A model generated the notes under the pieces. The model did not search any database. It saw nothing but the letters and a program-made list of their open reading frames with translations, and was not told the DNA's origin. A stretch of 20,557 nucleotides of DNA from Botryllus schlosseri (taxonomy: Eukaryota > Chordata > Ascidiacea > Stolidobranchia > Styelidae): contig ATSW01009777.1 of assembly GCA_000444245.1 (NCBI GenBank), forward strand, positions 1 through 20,557, written 5' to 3'. The translations under genes were made by a program, and so were the position numbers. Below are positions 1-8,752 of the stretch, piece by piece (the stretch's first letter is position 1; each line of letters starts with the position of its first letter).

Positions 1-99
1 ACCGTCATGCACGACCAAGCTCTTCAAACGACTTTCTTTGCACTACACGTGATGGCGATTGGCTTGGTGATATCTTGTTGTCTCGCTGCACAGCTTTAG
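1..99 (+). CDS. possible C-terminal end of an upstream gene (partial, weak)
   Basis: The frame is open from the first base and stops at 97-99. It encodes 32 residues, with a methionine at 7-9. The end is hydrophobic (FFALHVMAIGLVISCCLAA), as a membrane segment at a C-terminus would be. No family is recognised, and the left side is cut by the window edge, so the upstream splice site or start cannot be seen. A 99-base open frame is easily reached by chance, so this is only a candidate terminal exon. Confidence 0.15.
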   Translation, partial: TVMHDQALQTTFFALHVMAIGLVISCCLAAQL

Positions 100-430
100 A
101 TAATGGGCGTCGTTTCATAATATGGTATGTCGCGATTGATATATACAGTAATATTTAGACAATCCAAGTATTCAGTAATGTATGATATCGCCTACTACTA
201 ACCTAGTACCGTACTGAAGATTGGCAACGTCTGAAATGACGACGGGGCAGGAGAGGAGGAAGCCGACAGCGTGCAACCTTAATTCTTGAAACGCTGACAT
301 TGCCGGTAGAAGATTATTCGCTTATTAACCTTTATGGAAGCATTGCATTGCAGCTCTCGGCGCGGAGAAATTTAATTCACGTGTCTGAGAAAAGGGTTAG
401 CTTATAGCTGGCCAGGCCACTCGACTGAAG
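100..430. other. unassigned non-coding stretch
   Basis: No frame of useful length and no recognisable RNA or transposon end. A short purine-rich patch near 240-265 is the only compositional feature. It may be 3' flank of whatever ends at about 99, but no canonical AATAAA is seen. Confidence 0.4.
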
Positions 431-442
431 TNTACAANTTTT

Positions 443-1130
443 GTCTCAACTTTGAGACATTGAGAAGATTTGGTCTCGTTTCCAGCAAATTTACTTTAAC
501 TGATAAAGTGAGGTCCTAAAATCGAGACTGATTCAGCTTTTCAAGACCATATTAAATTGACAAGATTATTCGGTCTTAAAATTAAGACAGATCAAACTTT
601 TTAACACCATATTGAATTGTCAAGATTATTCAGCCTTGAATTTAAGACTGATTAAGCTTTATAAGACCATATTAAATTGTCAAGATTATATGAACCTAAA
701 ATTAGGACTGATCAAACTTTTCTACACCATATTGAATTGTCAAGATTACCCACCACAAATACTATTATATGCTCAGACTAAAGTAAAGTATATATTGTTT
801 TAACTTTTAAGGACTGTATACAGAGTGGTAATTGCTATCTATAATGATAATGTTATGTAATGGGTATCTAATGAACTGCAAATCCAGGTATATTATGCTT
901 GCCTTCATGCAGAACGTAAAACTAACATGAATACCAGCACTGCACAGCACTTGTAGTAATTTCATGCAATTCGTCTCTTGGTTTTAAGCGAGAATGATGT
1001 TTCTTTCGAGCAATTTCGGTCTTGATTTTGAGACGAAAAATTCTTGCTAAGACTGATTAGTCTTTGAGACCGATTAGTCTTTAGGGACATTTTTTAATAT
1101 GACCAAATTTGTCTTATTATTTTTTGTAGT
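443..1130. repeat. palindrome-rich repeat element enclosing a 60-bp tandem array
   Basis: Both ends of this AT-rich block carry the same kind of 16-base quasi-palindrome. It is GTCTCAACTTTGAGAC at 443-458 and GTCTTGATTTTGAGAC at 1019-1034, with further GTCT/AGAC half sites to about 1090. The interior holds variants of the motif every 60 bases (separate entry). The right edge (1100-1130, AAATTTGTCTTATT then a T run and GTAGTG) resembles the end of a non-autonomous DNA transposon. The left edge has N bases just where a matching terminal repeat would lie, so inverted ends cannot be shown. It has no coding capacity. Confidence 0.5.
513..755 (+). repeat. 60-bp tandem repeat with 120-bp higher-order (ABAB) pattern
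   Basis: CAAGATTATT or a close variant recurs at 561, 621, 681 and 741, exactly 60 bases apart. The quasi-palindrome GTCTTAAAATTAAGAC and its variants recur in register at 513, 573, 633 and 693. Alternate units are more alike than neighbours. Units at 541 and 661 share AAGACCATATTAAATTG and the ending GATCAAACTTT, while units at 601 and 721 share ACACCATATTGAATTGT. This indicates growth by duplication of a 120-bp dimer. Because 60 is a multiple of three, the array stays open in one frame and gives a 63-residue peptide with a repeated NCQDY. I take that as a by-product, not a gene. Confidence 0.85.
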
Positions 1131-1134
1131 GTAT

Positions 1135-1956
1135 AAATTGAATTGACTGAAAACGGTTTTATCTTATATATTCTATATTCTTTACATCACAGTCTCGGTG
1201 AATAAATCCAGAGTGGAATTGGTGGCAACGTCGCGCAGGATTTTTTGTTTAAATACTTGATTATTCTATGCAGAAAAGCTCTCATCACGCAGGATTTATT
1301 TCAAAAATCAACCGATATTCCATAGAGGGAATAAACCTATGCCACATATATATTTGTATATTTGCTGCTTTTAATGCTATGTCCGATAAGAAGCCTCTGC
1401 TCGGCCAAACCCGTTCTGATATTGAATACGGTAACTAATCAATTTTCACAAAATTTGCTTATTGTATGCTTTCTATATTCATACAGATTTTGATAACATG
1501 GCCAGCATATTTCTAGAATAAGGAGTGGTGTTATCCTGTAAAAGTACATTGGTATATCCTTTGACCTATGCCGCCAAGTTTGCTGAAACACGCCGTCTAT
1601 TAATTTTGACATTTTCATGGGGAGCCCTGATAGATGATGGTCACATCATTGTGCAGGCTATAAGAATGTACCGGTTTCCGATCGATAGGCTTCATCGAGT
1701 GATCTATTTTGTCAATCTCGACAACTATACTACTTCATAGCATTGGAATCAGACTTGGGTAACTAGACAAAGCCATAGAATAGTTGTCCAATAATCCATG
1801 TAATCTTATTCAAATCTAATGTTAATATATCTATTTTCTTTTGGGAACATAATTTATAAGACATTGTGTAGCTAATTCTAATTATATAATGCTACTCAAG
1901 TAGAATAATTGGCGACATTGACATAAAAGGTGCACCCTTGGCTCCATCTTGCCGTC
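1135..1956. other. unassigned AT-rich stretch
   Basis: No protein family or repeat recognised. A 71-codon frame at 1525-1740 has no similarity I know and no splice or start context. AATAAA occurs at about 1201 without a gene in front of it. Confidence 0.4.
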
Positions 1957-2058
1957 TTGGTAAAGTTTGCCATGATATATATATTGCTAATTTTCCGTCA
2001 AATTCGTCTTTAACTTGCATAGTTGTAATAGTTGATATGCTTTCCACCTAATATATAT
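1957..2058 (+). repeat. 102-bp dispersed repeat, copy 1
   Basis: This matches 4272-4373 over all 102 bases with only a handful of substitutions and no length change. Shared landmarks are TTTGCCATGATATAT, TTTTCCGTCAAATTCG and GCTTTCCACCTAATATATAT. No terminal inverted repeats or coding capacity are visible. Both copies lie upstream of a Penelope-like copy, at different distances (383 and 117 bases), so they may belong to a larger shuffled repeat. Confidence 0.85.
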
Positions 2059-2440
2059 GAGCCCTGATTGTATTTTCACAAACACGCTTTACTTAATCCC
2101 AAATATCTTGCGTTGTACTGGTCGTAGACAATTACTTGTAGCTCAGATGAATAGCTAATATCAATACGCATACGTCGAGCCATAAAAGACCTATTAGACT
2201 ATGGAATGACCACTTCAAAATGCCGATTGAATACACAAAAACGTTTTGCGCTAAATTCAACTTGCGGCGGCGCTCGCGTGAATGTGCGCGCGTGAGATAA
2301 ACCAGCGCCCGTGACCAGCGCCTCTTCGTTACAGATCTTTTCTCCAAACAGCTATTGACTATGTCATCGCCCATCTATTGGAATACTTATATCTAAAATT
2401 GGTCGGGGGACAGATTATTCGAATTGAAAGTAAACATATT
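2059..2440. other. unassigned stretch between two repeats
   Basis: No recognisable gene. A GC-rich island at about 2262-2320 stands out from AT-rich surroundings. An 80-codon minus-strand frame (2132-2374) crosses it but matches nothing known to me. Copy 2 of the neighbouring repeats has no counterpart of this segment. Confidence 0.4.
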
Positions 2441-2936
2441 TTAACAGTTGGTTTGTGGTACAGAACTTGAAGATAGCTTTCAATACAAAATCCATTGTAG
2501 TAAAATATTTATTCAAATTGAAGACTTTTCGGGTGCCTCTTTTCAAGAGTTAACGGCACACTAAAGGGATTTAAACAGAATGAAAAGCAGAAACAGAAAG
2601 GCGAAGTATGACGCAACAATCAGAAATTACATACCATGAAGTCCGCAATGTAACGATGGCAACAATAACAAACTTGAGGATTACGGTACTAGTAACATAG
2701 CATTTTGAAACCAAACAATAACAAACACGAATTAGAACGCACTAAGGGGAAATTTGTAAGTTATACAGAAAATCTTTTTGTCCACATAAAATAGGATTGG
2801 TCAATTGGATGATTGTTGATTCTAGGGCTTTCAAATGAAACAAGGATCTGCCTTGCGCAATGACAGTAAACATTTGGTCATTATAGTTTTGAGCACAAGA
2901 AGGGTTCTCACATAAATGTTGGCCAATTGCCGACGC
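2441..2936 (-). mobile_element. Penelope-like element, 3' fragment (copy 1)
   Basis: This is nearly the same sequence as 4490-4996, in the same orientation. Shared landmarks are AACAGTTGG at the start, GACTTTTCGGGTGCCTCTTTT, GAAGTCCGCAATGTAAC, AACAAACACGAATTAGAACG and the end at GTTGGCCAATTGCCGA. On the minus strand, the part from about 2936 back to 2750 encodes the last residues of the same GIY-YIG domain seen in copy 2, followed by a roughly 310-base 3' untranslated tail. It is cut off at its 5' side at about 2937, where similarity to copy 2 stops. It is a fossil fragment. Confidence 0.75.
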
Positions 2937-4040
2937 ATATTTTACGAAATAACGTGCGTGGGTTTGAGCAATATAGGCTATTCCATGTTGTGGTTAGCGC
3001 GGATTTGCTGTTGCATATTACGCTTATGGATTATTCGTGCTTTTCATGCCAATACATCAACACTACCCTCTTCAGTGAGCTACATGATCGCCGCTATTGA
3101 TATGACAGCAAATTTATGACCGTAAATGGCTACATTTCTGGTAAATATGCTGCGCATCTCTCCCGTGGTAGCGTACGAAACGCACCGTCATATGAAAGCT
3201 CCAATCGCAAATCTTCGTATCTGTTCAAGAGTTTTTTGCTGTTGAATTACACGTGTGATGCGATATTTCATATATTGCGCCATGCAATAAATGATTTTCC
3301 TAAAATATGGTTCTATGACGATTGTCAAGTTAGCGGATATAGACACGTGGAGTCTGCTGTCGCGAAAGCGCCTCGAAACTGATTGCTGCGACGTGTGCGT
3401 AGTACAAAAAGCACTATATCTTCTGTGATAACTGGGGTCGAATGTGGATGCCTAATATTAGTTCAATAGATATCCAAAGCGTCGAAGCGTTCTTCTACAC
3501 CACCATTGTCGATGGCCTGCATAACATGTAATAAACTGATTTGAAATGCCCACTAAAATATCAGTGAAGCACTGTATTCATATTCCAGGTATTAGGCCTA
3601 CTACCTGTCAATTCAACCAATTCAGTTCTAGTTGTTTTACAACGGCAAGGTTCATTTCAACACATTACACTATCTCGTACAAAGAATGGATAAGCGATTA
3701 CATATGCCGGCGTTGTGAAATGAATCATTTCAACGTCCGCGATACTAAGTCATTTCCAAGGAATAACACACGGCGCGTGTATGTGTGGTGAATGCGAGAC
3801 GCCTGGCGTCAAGCATACTGTAGCCAACTTTAGCCATCGGTAAATCAGCACTCGTTTTAATCGACTGTATTATCGTAAGTGAGGTCAGTTTGGAATCCTC
3901 ATATTGCTGTGAAATCAGTCAGGCGATAATTCTATTCCGAGCAGGTCCATGTATGACGTAGTCGCAAATTCAAAAACCAAATTCTCTTTTATTTTCAAAA
4001 AGTTGAGAACACTTCTTGGTATAGGGGCATCACCTGTTNN
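2937..4040. other. unassigned stretch between repeat copies
   Basis: Several frames of 67-88 codons (2916-3119, 3116-3382, 3546-3791) are open on the plus strand. Their predicted peptides have no recognisable domain and mixed, non-coding-like composition. No splice-supported exon or transposon terminus is evident. Confidence 0.35.
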
Positions 4041-4133
4041 TCTCTCGCTTTGAGAGTAGCTCAGNTGGTTAGGCGNCTGTTTCANGATTACAGCGATATA
4101 TNGGGTGTCGGTTCAAGTCCCCTGGTTCAGATT
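4041..4133 (+). repeat. tRNA-derived SINE head (pol III A and B boxes)
   Basis: TAGCTCAGNTGGTTAGGCG (from about 4056) fits an internal A box. GGTTCAAGTCC (from about 4110) fits a B box. The spacing is that of a tRNA gene. However, the arms do not pair well: the acceptor ends (near CTTTGAG and GGTTCAG) are not complementary and the T stem is poor. I therefore read it as a tRNA-derived SINE head or tRNA pseudogene. Five N bases fall inside it. The body probably runs on to about 4256 through GCATTGAAATTCGGACC. Confidence 0.6.
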
Positions 4134-4200
4134 TTATGAACTTTTTTCTAAATGCATTGAAATTCGGACCTGAGGCCGACCGCGGGTGGTGGGTTAATCG

Positions 4201-4256
4201 GTGTTGAGCTTGCCCGGGTTGGAATCCTGGTACCGGTACGTTTAGTGTAATATATT
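4201..4256 (+). repeat. 56-bp repeat with B-box-like core, copy A
   Basis: This matches 4436-4491 over 56 bases with six differences and no gaps. The shared core GTTGAGCTTGCCC then GTTGGAATCC then GGTACC looks like a decayed pol III B box (GGTTGGAATCC against GGTTCGANNCC). It ends in TAATATATT. It probably forms the tail or a second tRNA-like module of the SINE beginning at 4041. Confidence 0.7.
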
Positions 4257-4271
4257 GGTAAACGTAATATA

Positions 4272-4373
4272 TTGGTGAAGTTTGCCATGATATATCTATT
4301 GCTAATTTTCCGTCAAATTCGTCTTTAACTTGCATAGTTGTCATAGTCGATATGCTTTCCACCTAATATATAT
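4272..4373 (+). repeat. 102-bp dispersed repeat, copy 2
   Basis: Second copy of 1957-2058, same length and orientation. It differs at TGAAG/TAAAG, ATCTATT/ATATATT and two positions in GTTGTCATAGTCG. It sits between the two 56-bp repeats, as if inserted into or amplified with them. Confidence 0.85.
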
Positions 4374-4435
4374 TACGAACAAGGGGCTATCTGGTGAATG
4401 TCAGATCTTGATTGCAGACCTATACCGCTTGATCA

Positions 4436-4491
4436 GTGTTGAGCTTGCCCGTGTTGGAATCCCGGTACCAGTATGCTTAGCGTAATATATT
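4436..4491 (+). repeat. 56-bp repeat with B-box-like core, copy B
   Basis: Second copy of 4201-4256. Its final TAATATATT runs directly into the 3' end of the Penelope-like copy at about 4490, so the retroelement appears to have joined or inserted at this AT-rich tail. Confidence 0.7.
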
Positions 4492-5224
4492 TAAACAGTT
4501 GGTTCGTGGTACAGAACTTTAAGATAGCTTTTAATACAACATCCATTGTCGTAAAATATTTATTCAACTCGTAGACTTTTCGGGTGCCTCTTTTCAAGAG
4601 CTAACGGCACACCGAAGGGATTTGAACAGAATGAAAAGCAAAACCAGAAAGGGGAAGTATGACGCAACAATCAGTAATTACATACCATGAAGTCCGCAAT
4701 GTAACAATTGCTACAATAACAAACTTGAAGTGTACTGTACTAGGTACTATAGTAACATAGCAATTTAAAACTAAACAATAACAAACACGAATTAGAACGC
4801 ACTAATGGGAAATTTGTAAGTTATATAGAAAATCTTTTTGTCTACATAAAATAGGCTTGGTCAATTTGATGATTGTTGATTCTAAGGCTTTCAAATGAAA
4901 AAAGGATCGGCCTCGCGCAATGACAGTAAATATTTGGTCATTATAGTTTTGAGCACAAGAATGGTTCTCACTTGAATGTTGGCCAATTGCCGAAGCGTAT
5001 GCTTGGTACTCTTCGTAACGGTCGGTTTTGGCGGCTAATTTGCATTTTCGTGCGAACTCCGTACGGTCATTTGCGCAAGTTTTTGAGCGAATCAATTTGG
5101 GAATGTGTTGCGTTATCCGTTCAAACAATCTTTGTGATGTACGTCCCACATACCTACTATCACAGTGGCACTTAAATTCGTAGACGACGTTACTTGCATT
5201 TAAAGCAGGATGTACTCCTGGGGA
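4490..5224 (-). mobile_element. Penelope-like retroelement, 3' part with GIY-YIG endonuclease domain (copy 2)
   Basis: On the minus strand, a frame from about 5224 down to 4802 encodes the C-terminal GIY-YIG endonuclease typical of Penelope-like elements. It has VVYEFKC.C then RYVGRTSQRL (the GIY and YIG strands around a cysteine pair), LFERITQH, then SAIGQH and C..NYND. It ends with FF.LKALEST (probable catalytic Glu), a KPILCRQ motif and the stop. Known biology: this domain nicks DNA to prime target-site reverse transcription. The reverse transcriptase that should lie upstream is absent, because the copy ends at about 5221-5227, directly against the G-rich minisatellite. A 3' tail runs from 4801 down to 4490. 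It is a fossil, probably not very old given its closeness to copy 1. Confidence 0.85.
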
Positions 5225-5475
5225 TACGGATTAGGGTTGGCGGAATGGAAATATTTGGGGTGGGGAAAGGGATATTAGGGTTGGGGGAGGGGGGTATTAG
5301 GGTTGGGGGGAGAGGGAATAATAGGGTTAGGGTTGTGGAAGAGGGATATTAGGGTTGAAGGAGGGGGATAATAGGTTGTGGGATATTAGTTGGAGGGGGG
5401 TTAGGGTCAAAGTTGATGTTGGGTATCCCAAGATCAGGGTTGGGGTATATTATGGTTGGGAGAGGGTTGGATGTC
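5221..5475 (+). repeat. telomere-like G-rich minisatellite
   Basis: Degenerate units of about 20-26 bases, of the type GATATTAGGGTTGGGGGAGG, are repeated here. Each contains TTAGGG, and there is one true tandem pair TAGGGTTAGGG near 5322-5335. The G-rich strand is the plus strand. The array starts within a few bases of the broken 5' end of the Penelope-like copy. Strong G-quadruplex potential follows from the many G runs. Confidence 0.85.
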
Positions 5476-5478
5476 ATG

Positions 5479-5563
5479 TCCATCTCCCCAACCCTAATAT
5501 CCCCCTTCTCTAACCCCAATGTTCCCCCAACTTGACCCTAACCCACCTCCAACCCTAATATCC
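5479..5563 (-). repeat. inverted C-rich copy of the telomere-like minisatellite
   Basis: The reverse complement of this stretch follows 5381-5475 closely. It reads GGATATTAGGGTTGGAGG, then GGTTAGGGTCAAGTTG, then near the centre ATTAGGGTTGGGGAGATG. Together they form an imperfect inverted duplication with arms of about 85-95 bases and a centre at about 5477 (GATGTCATGTCCATC). It is thus a head-to-head TTAGGG/CCCTAA arrangement, not two independent arrays. Confidence 0.8.
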
Positions 5564-5569
5564 GTCTCT

Positions 5570-6495
5570 GCAAAGGCACAAAAAAAAAATTATTTTGACG
5601 TTTTTAAATTTTTGATGAGTTCATGGGAAACATTTGTTGGTGTCATGGCGGAACACTGGCTTGTCANGAGACTNATAACGAAGAAGTATCAGCTTTTCAG
5701 CTGTTCCTGTGTTCTATTACAGGCAACCAGTCCGTTTTTGCGGTTAATTTTTATCCGAGTTCTTGTATTACACGACCTTGAATATTATGCAGTATAGACA
5801 ATTGATGAATTGCCTAACCGGAATCTCGGTAAATTTTGCCTAATATAACTGGGAGCAGCGATAATTTCACTATCGGGCACAGACGATTTTCTGTGAGTGA
5901 TCAATATTGCCATAGCTGATAAATAGGTTTCATAACCGAAAAACAGAACTCACCATTGCTCGTTTCTAATTATTGCCTGTGCGAGAGTGGTCCTGTACTG
6001 CTCGGAAAACACTATCCGCAGTAATTCGAGAATGGTCGCTTGCCTGATGTTGGCATGGGATTTGGCATCGGAGCGCCATTCCAAAACTCTGGCTGTGATG
6101 TTAACACCACCACAGTTGTATTAAAAAAAAATGAATGAATACGGTAGTCATATCTGAAGTGACTCTTGGCGGTGCAGAAATATACAATATATTAGTATAT
6201 TATTCATATTGAAATGAGCCCGAAAATTTTGGACGGGCACTCGTCAAGGGTAATCGTCAGTAGTAGAGGATTGGAAAGACAAATTGAATATCAATAATCG
6301 TCTCAGCAAATGTGACATCAACCGAAATTATTTAGTAGGTTTATCACAATATGAATATACTATTGAATTGTATATTTGAGTTCTGTGTCTCCATGAGTCT
6401 CTTCCTGTTCTGTGTTCATTTTGTATATTGCAATATTGAAGTTCTGTACTTCTAAAAGCCTTGTTATATATTCAAACATACACATTTATTCCACA
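5570..6495. other. unassigned stretch upstream of BTF3
   Basis: No recognisable coding exon. A poly-A run (5579-5590) follows the minisatellite. The segment before 6496 should hold the promoter and any 5' untranslated exon of the BTF3 gene, but I cannot point to a TATA box or a first exon. Confidence 0.35.
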
Positions 6496-6496
6496 G
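6491..6496 (+). promoter_or_regulatory. possible 3' splice site of a 5' UTR intron
   Basis: CCACAG preceded by a T/A/C-rich run (ACATTTATT) lies 37 bases before the BTF3 start codon. A 5' UTR intron ending here would be usual for a housekeeping translation-factor gene. The pyrimidine tract is weak and no donor has been identified, so this is tentative. Confidence 0.35.
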
Positions 6497-6533
6497 CATT
6501 TAAATTGACTTGGTCATTACACAATATATCAAT

Positions 6534-6992
6534 ATGCATCCGGATAAGTTGGCACAAATGCAAAAAGATGTCCGTATCGGAGGGAAAGGCACAGCCAGAA
6601 GAAAGAAGAAGGTCATTCACAAAACCGCACAAACCGACGACAAGAAACTCCAGGGACAGTTGAAAAAACTGTACGCCAACAACATACCCGGCATCGAAGA
6701 AGTCAACATGATCAAAGACGACGGAACCGTTCTGCATTTCGTCAATCCCAAAGTACAGGCCGCGCCGTCGTCGAATTTATTTTCCGTCACCGGACACGGG
6801 GAGAACAAGAAATTGGCCGACATGTTGCCCAACATTTTGAACCAGCTTGGATCGGAGAGCATCAACAGTCTGCAGAAATTCGCGAGCCCAAAATCTGACG
6901 AAACCCCGGCTACTATTCCCGAAGAGGTCGACGAGGAAGTCCCAGATCTGGATGAGAACTTTGACGAGGCTTCTAAAGACGAAGGTGTTTGA
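6534..6992 (+). CDS. BTF3: nascent polypeptide-associated complex beta subunit (BTF3/NACB)
   Basis: Encodes an intact 152-residue protein in one exon. It starts at the first ATG of the frame ([10 protein letters not shown], matching the MNQEKLAKLQ start of the short BTF3 isoform) and stops at 6990-6992. The ribosome-binding basic cluster RRKKK is at residues 22-26, after the family signature [10 protein letters not shown]. The NAC domain follows at roughly 33-98 ([26 protein letters not shown]). The acidic tail ends [15 protein letters not shown], as in the family. The NAC alpha-beta dimer binds near the ribosomal exit tunnel and shields nascent chains. Against human BTF3, the segment after QKFA is different and lacks the EQFPRQ-type block, so the protein is a few residues short. 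The coding part has no introns, unlike vertebrate BTF3. It could be a retrogene or a lineage that lost introns. The intact frame argues that it is functional. Confidence 0.95.
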   Translation: MHPDKLAQMQKDVRIGGKGTARRKKKVIHKTAQTDDKKLQGQLKKLYANNIPGIEEVNMIKDDGTVLHFVNPKVQAAPSSNLFSVTGHGENKKLADMLPNILNQLGSESINSLQKFASPKSDETPATIPEEVDEEVPDLDENFDEASKDEGV

Positions 6993-7186
6993 AACTAGAT
7001 CGCCACCGTCNTCTTGGAGTCGTGATCGTTGCAGACCTGAGACGTTTTTCTCTTTTCGTCAAGCCCGTACACACTGGTCTGTGGGTTTTTGAGATCATGC
7101 AGTTATTGGAGTTTGTTTGATCCGGATTTTCCATCGCTTGCTCATTTTGGTGGATGCACCCAATCTTGTGTCCTTGTTGGCTTGAA

Positions 7187-7192
7187 ATTAAA
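7187..7192 (+). terminator. probable polyadenylation signal of BTF3
   Basis: ATTAAA about 195 bases after the stop codon, overlapping AATAAT, with a T/G-rich stretch following (ATATGTTCACTTTAG). There is no genomic poly-A tract downstream, which gives no support for a recent retrocopy. Confidence 0.5.
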
Positions 7193-8752
7193 TAATTTGC
7201 AAAAAGGAATAATATGTTCACTTTAGTCAGCTTTGTCACAGGCCAGGTTTTGATCATTTCATTTCACAGATCGATAAAGCAAGTAACTAGTCGTAACACG
7301 TTATGTATTAGTGACAGGAGGTCATAGTAGACAGTGTAGTTACTTGAAAACAATATAATGATTTTAGAGTCATAAAAACGGCTTCAAGTGATGATGAAAT
7401 GTAGTTTTGTAAAGTCGCGATTTAGCATACTTCTGGCGTTTAATTTGTGGTAGCTACTGGAGAGTAACGAAGACTTCGAGTGGAAGTATTGAATGAAAAG
7501 TCCAAATACAGTAGTACTCGGGTAATTTCCAGGACTAAATTTAGTTTCTAGGTTCGCATGCTTTTGGCCGTTGATCCGAGGTGGCTACTTAACTTGATAT
7601 TGCGCGATGCATCTTCACGTCTAATGCGAAATAGGTAATAGTTGCCATACATGGTACAATCTTCAATAATATATATCAGTTGCTCTGGTGGTTATTTTAC
7701 TCAAGTACTTTCTACTTTTTAAAGTCCTGTATGTAGAAATAAGTATCTTTTCGTAGAAACTCTTCAAGCAGAAGTGAAGGTGGGCAAAACCTACTTGAGT
7801 AATTCAAAGGTAGAAGTACTTGGTTACTCGATTCCTACCATCAGTACGTTAATACTGAATGACTGGCTGCTACAGCTTTTAAATCATGACACATTGTTGG
7901 GATTAAACCATAATTAGAAAATAGGATGTAAGCGTTTAGAAGTCATGACTTTTCAGAATTAATCCCTACGAATAATGCAGTTGCCCATGGAGGACACTGA
8001 CTGATGGCAGTTCCCTAACTGTGTGGTTCACTTGGCTTGGAAAGATATCAAACTACCAGGTTCTGGTTCCCAATCGAAGATTATGTGATTGGCATATTTC
8101 AATCTGATATGTAGGCTACGTTCCATAGGTTTTAATTGATATCATTAACATAGGATGTGTGGCAAGAAGCTGAACAGACTTGAAAGGCAAGCTTCAGCAA
8201 GAGGAAAATGGGTTTTGGATCTCGAGAATGTGTATTGAGCATGCTGCATTCCCAGCAGTAATCGACTGTACAGTGTACACAGTGTACAGGTGATGAAAGT
8301 AGTTGCGACAGCTACTCAAGTAGAGGTAGCGACGTCCGGTAAATTATACTAAGGTATGAATATAAGTAGTGCTTTTAGAAACGGCCCAAACTACTTCTAG
8401 AAGTCGTTTTGTGTACGAAGATCGTAATATCAGCGTGCTTGATAGTATGCCAATGACAAGTTGACATTCTGACCTCAGAGATGCCACTGGGATATTTCGG
8501 AAAAACCCAGATATGGAGGCGAAATAAACCCAGATCCTATATTTCACGCTAAAGACACGAGATAGCTGTCATACAGTCATTGAAGCCTTTGATATTGAAT
8601 TTACAACCGTTCATGATACACATTGTGCTTGGTTAACACTGCGAATCGCACAAAAAACATGATGTTTTCCTCTCGACACATCGCAATGATAAAATTGTGG
8701 CACAGCGTGAATAGTTGATGATGGTGTACCGGTACTCCGGTACTAATTATAT
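7193..8752. other. intergenic or intronic stretch with hAT-like debris
   Basis: No coding exon recognised on either strand, in particular nothing resembling the SWIM zinc finger expected upstream of the ZSWIM8 exons. AGGTGGGCAAAACCTACTTGAG at about 7778 and repeated AAGTAGAAGTACTTG-type words (7690-7830, 8300-8400) are typical of hAT transposon ends. Clear paired termini and target duplications are not visible. The words TGTACAGTGTACAC and a repeat of GTGTACAG form a near-palindrome at 8266-8289. Confidence 0.4.

Noticed and set aside
612-803. 63-codon frame with a 20-residue repeat (NCQDY...)
   Set aside because: It follows from a 60-bp tandem array whose length is a multiple of three. Composition and flanks are those of a non-coding repeat.
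443-1034. CRISPR-like array
   Set aside because: The 60-bp units are repeated along their whole length, with no unique spacers, and the context is an animal genome.
3116-3382. 88-codon frame as a small gene
   Set aside because: No domain, no start or splice context, composition like that of the surrounding non-coding DNA.
4045-4130. Functional tRNA gene
   Set aside because: A and B boxes are present, but the acceptor and T stems do not pair and several bases are N, so a SINE head or pseudogene fits better.
4802-5149. Host GIY-YIG nuclease gene on the minus strand
   Set aside because: Sequence order, cysteine spacing and the duplicated 3' tail identify it as a Penelope-like element. A second copy lies at 2441-2936.
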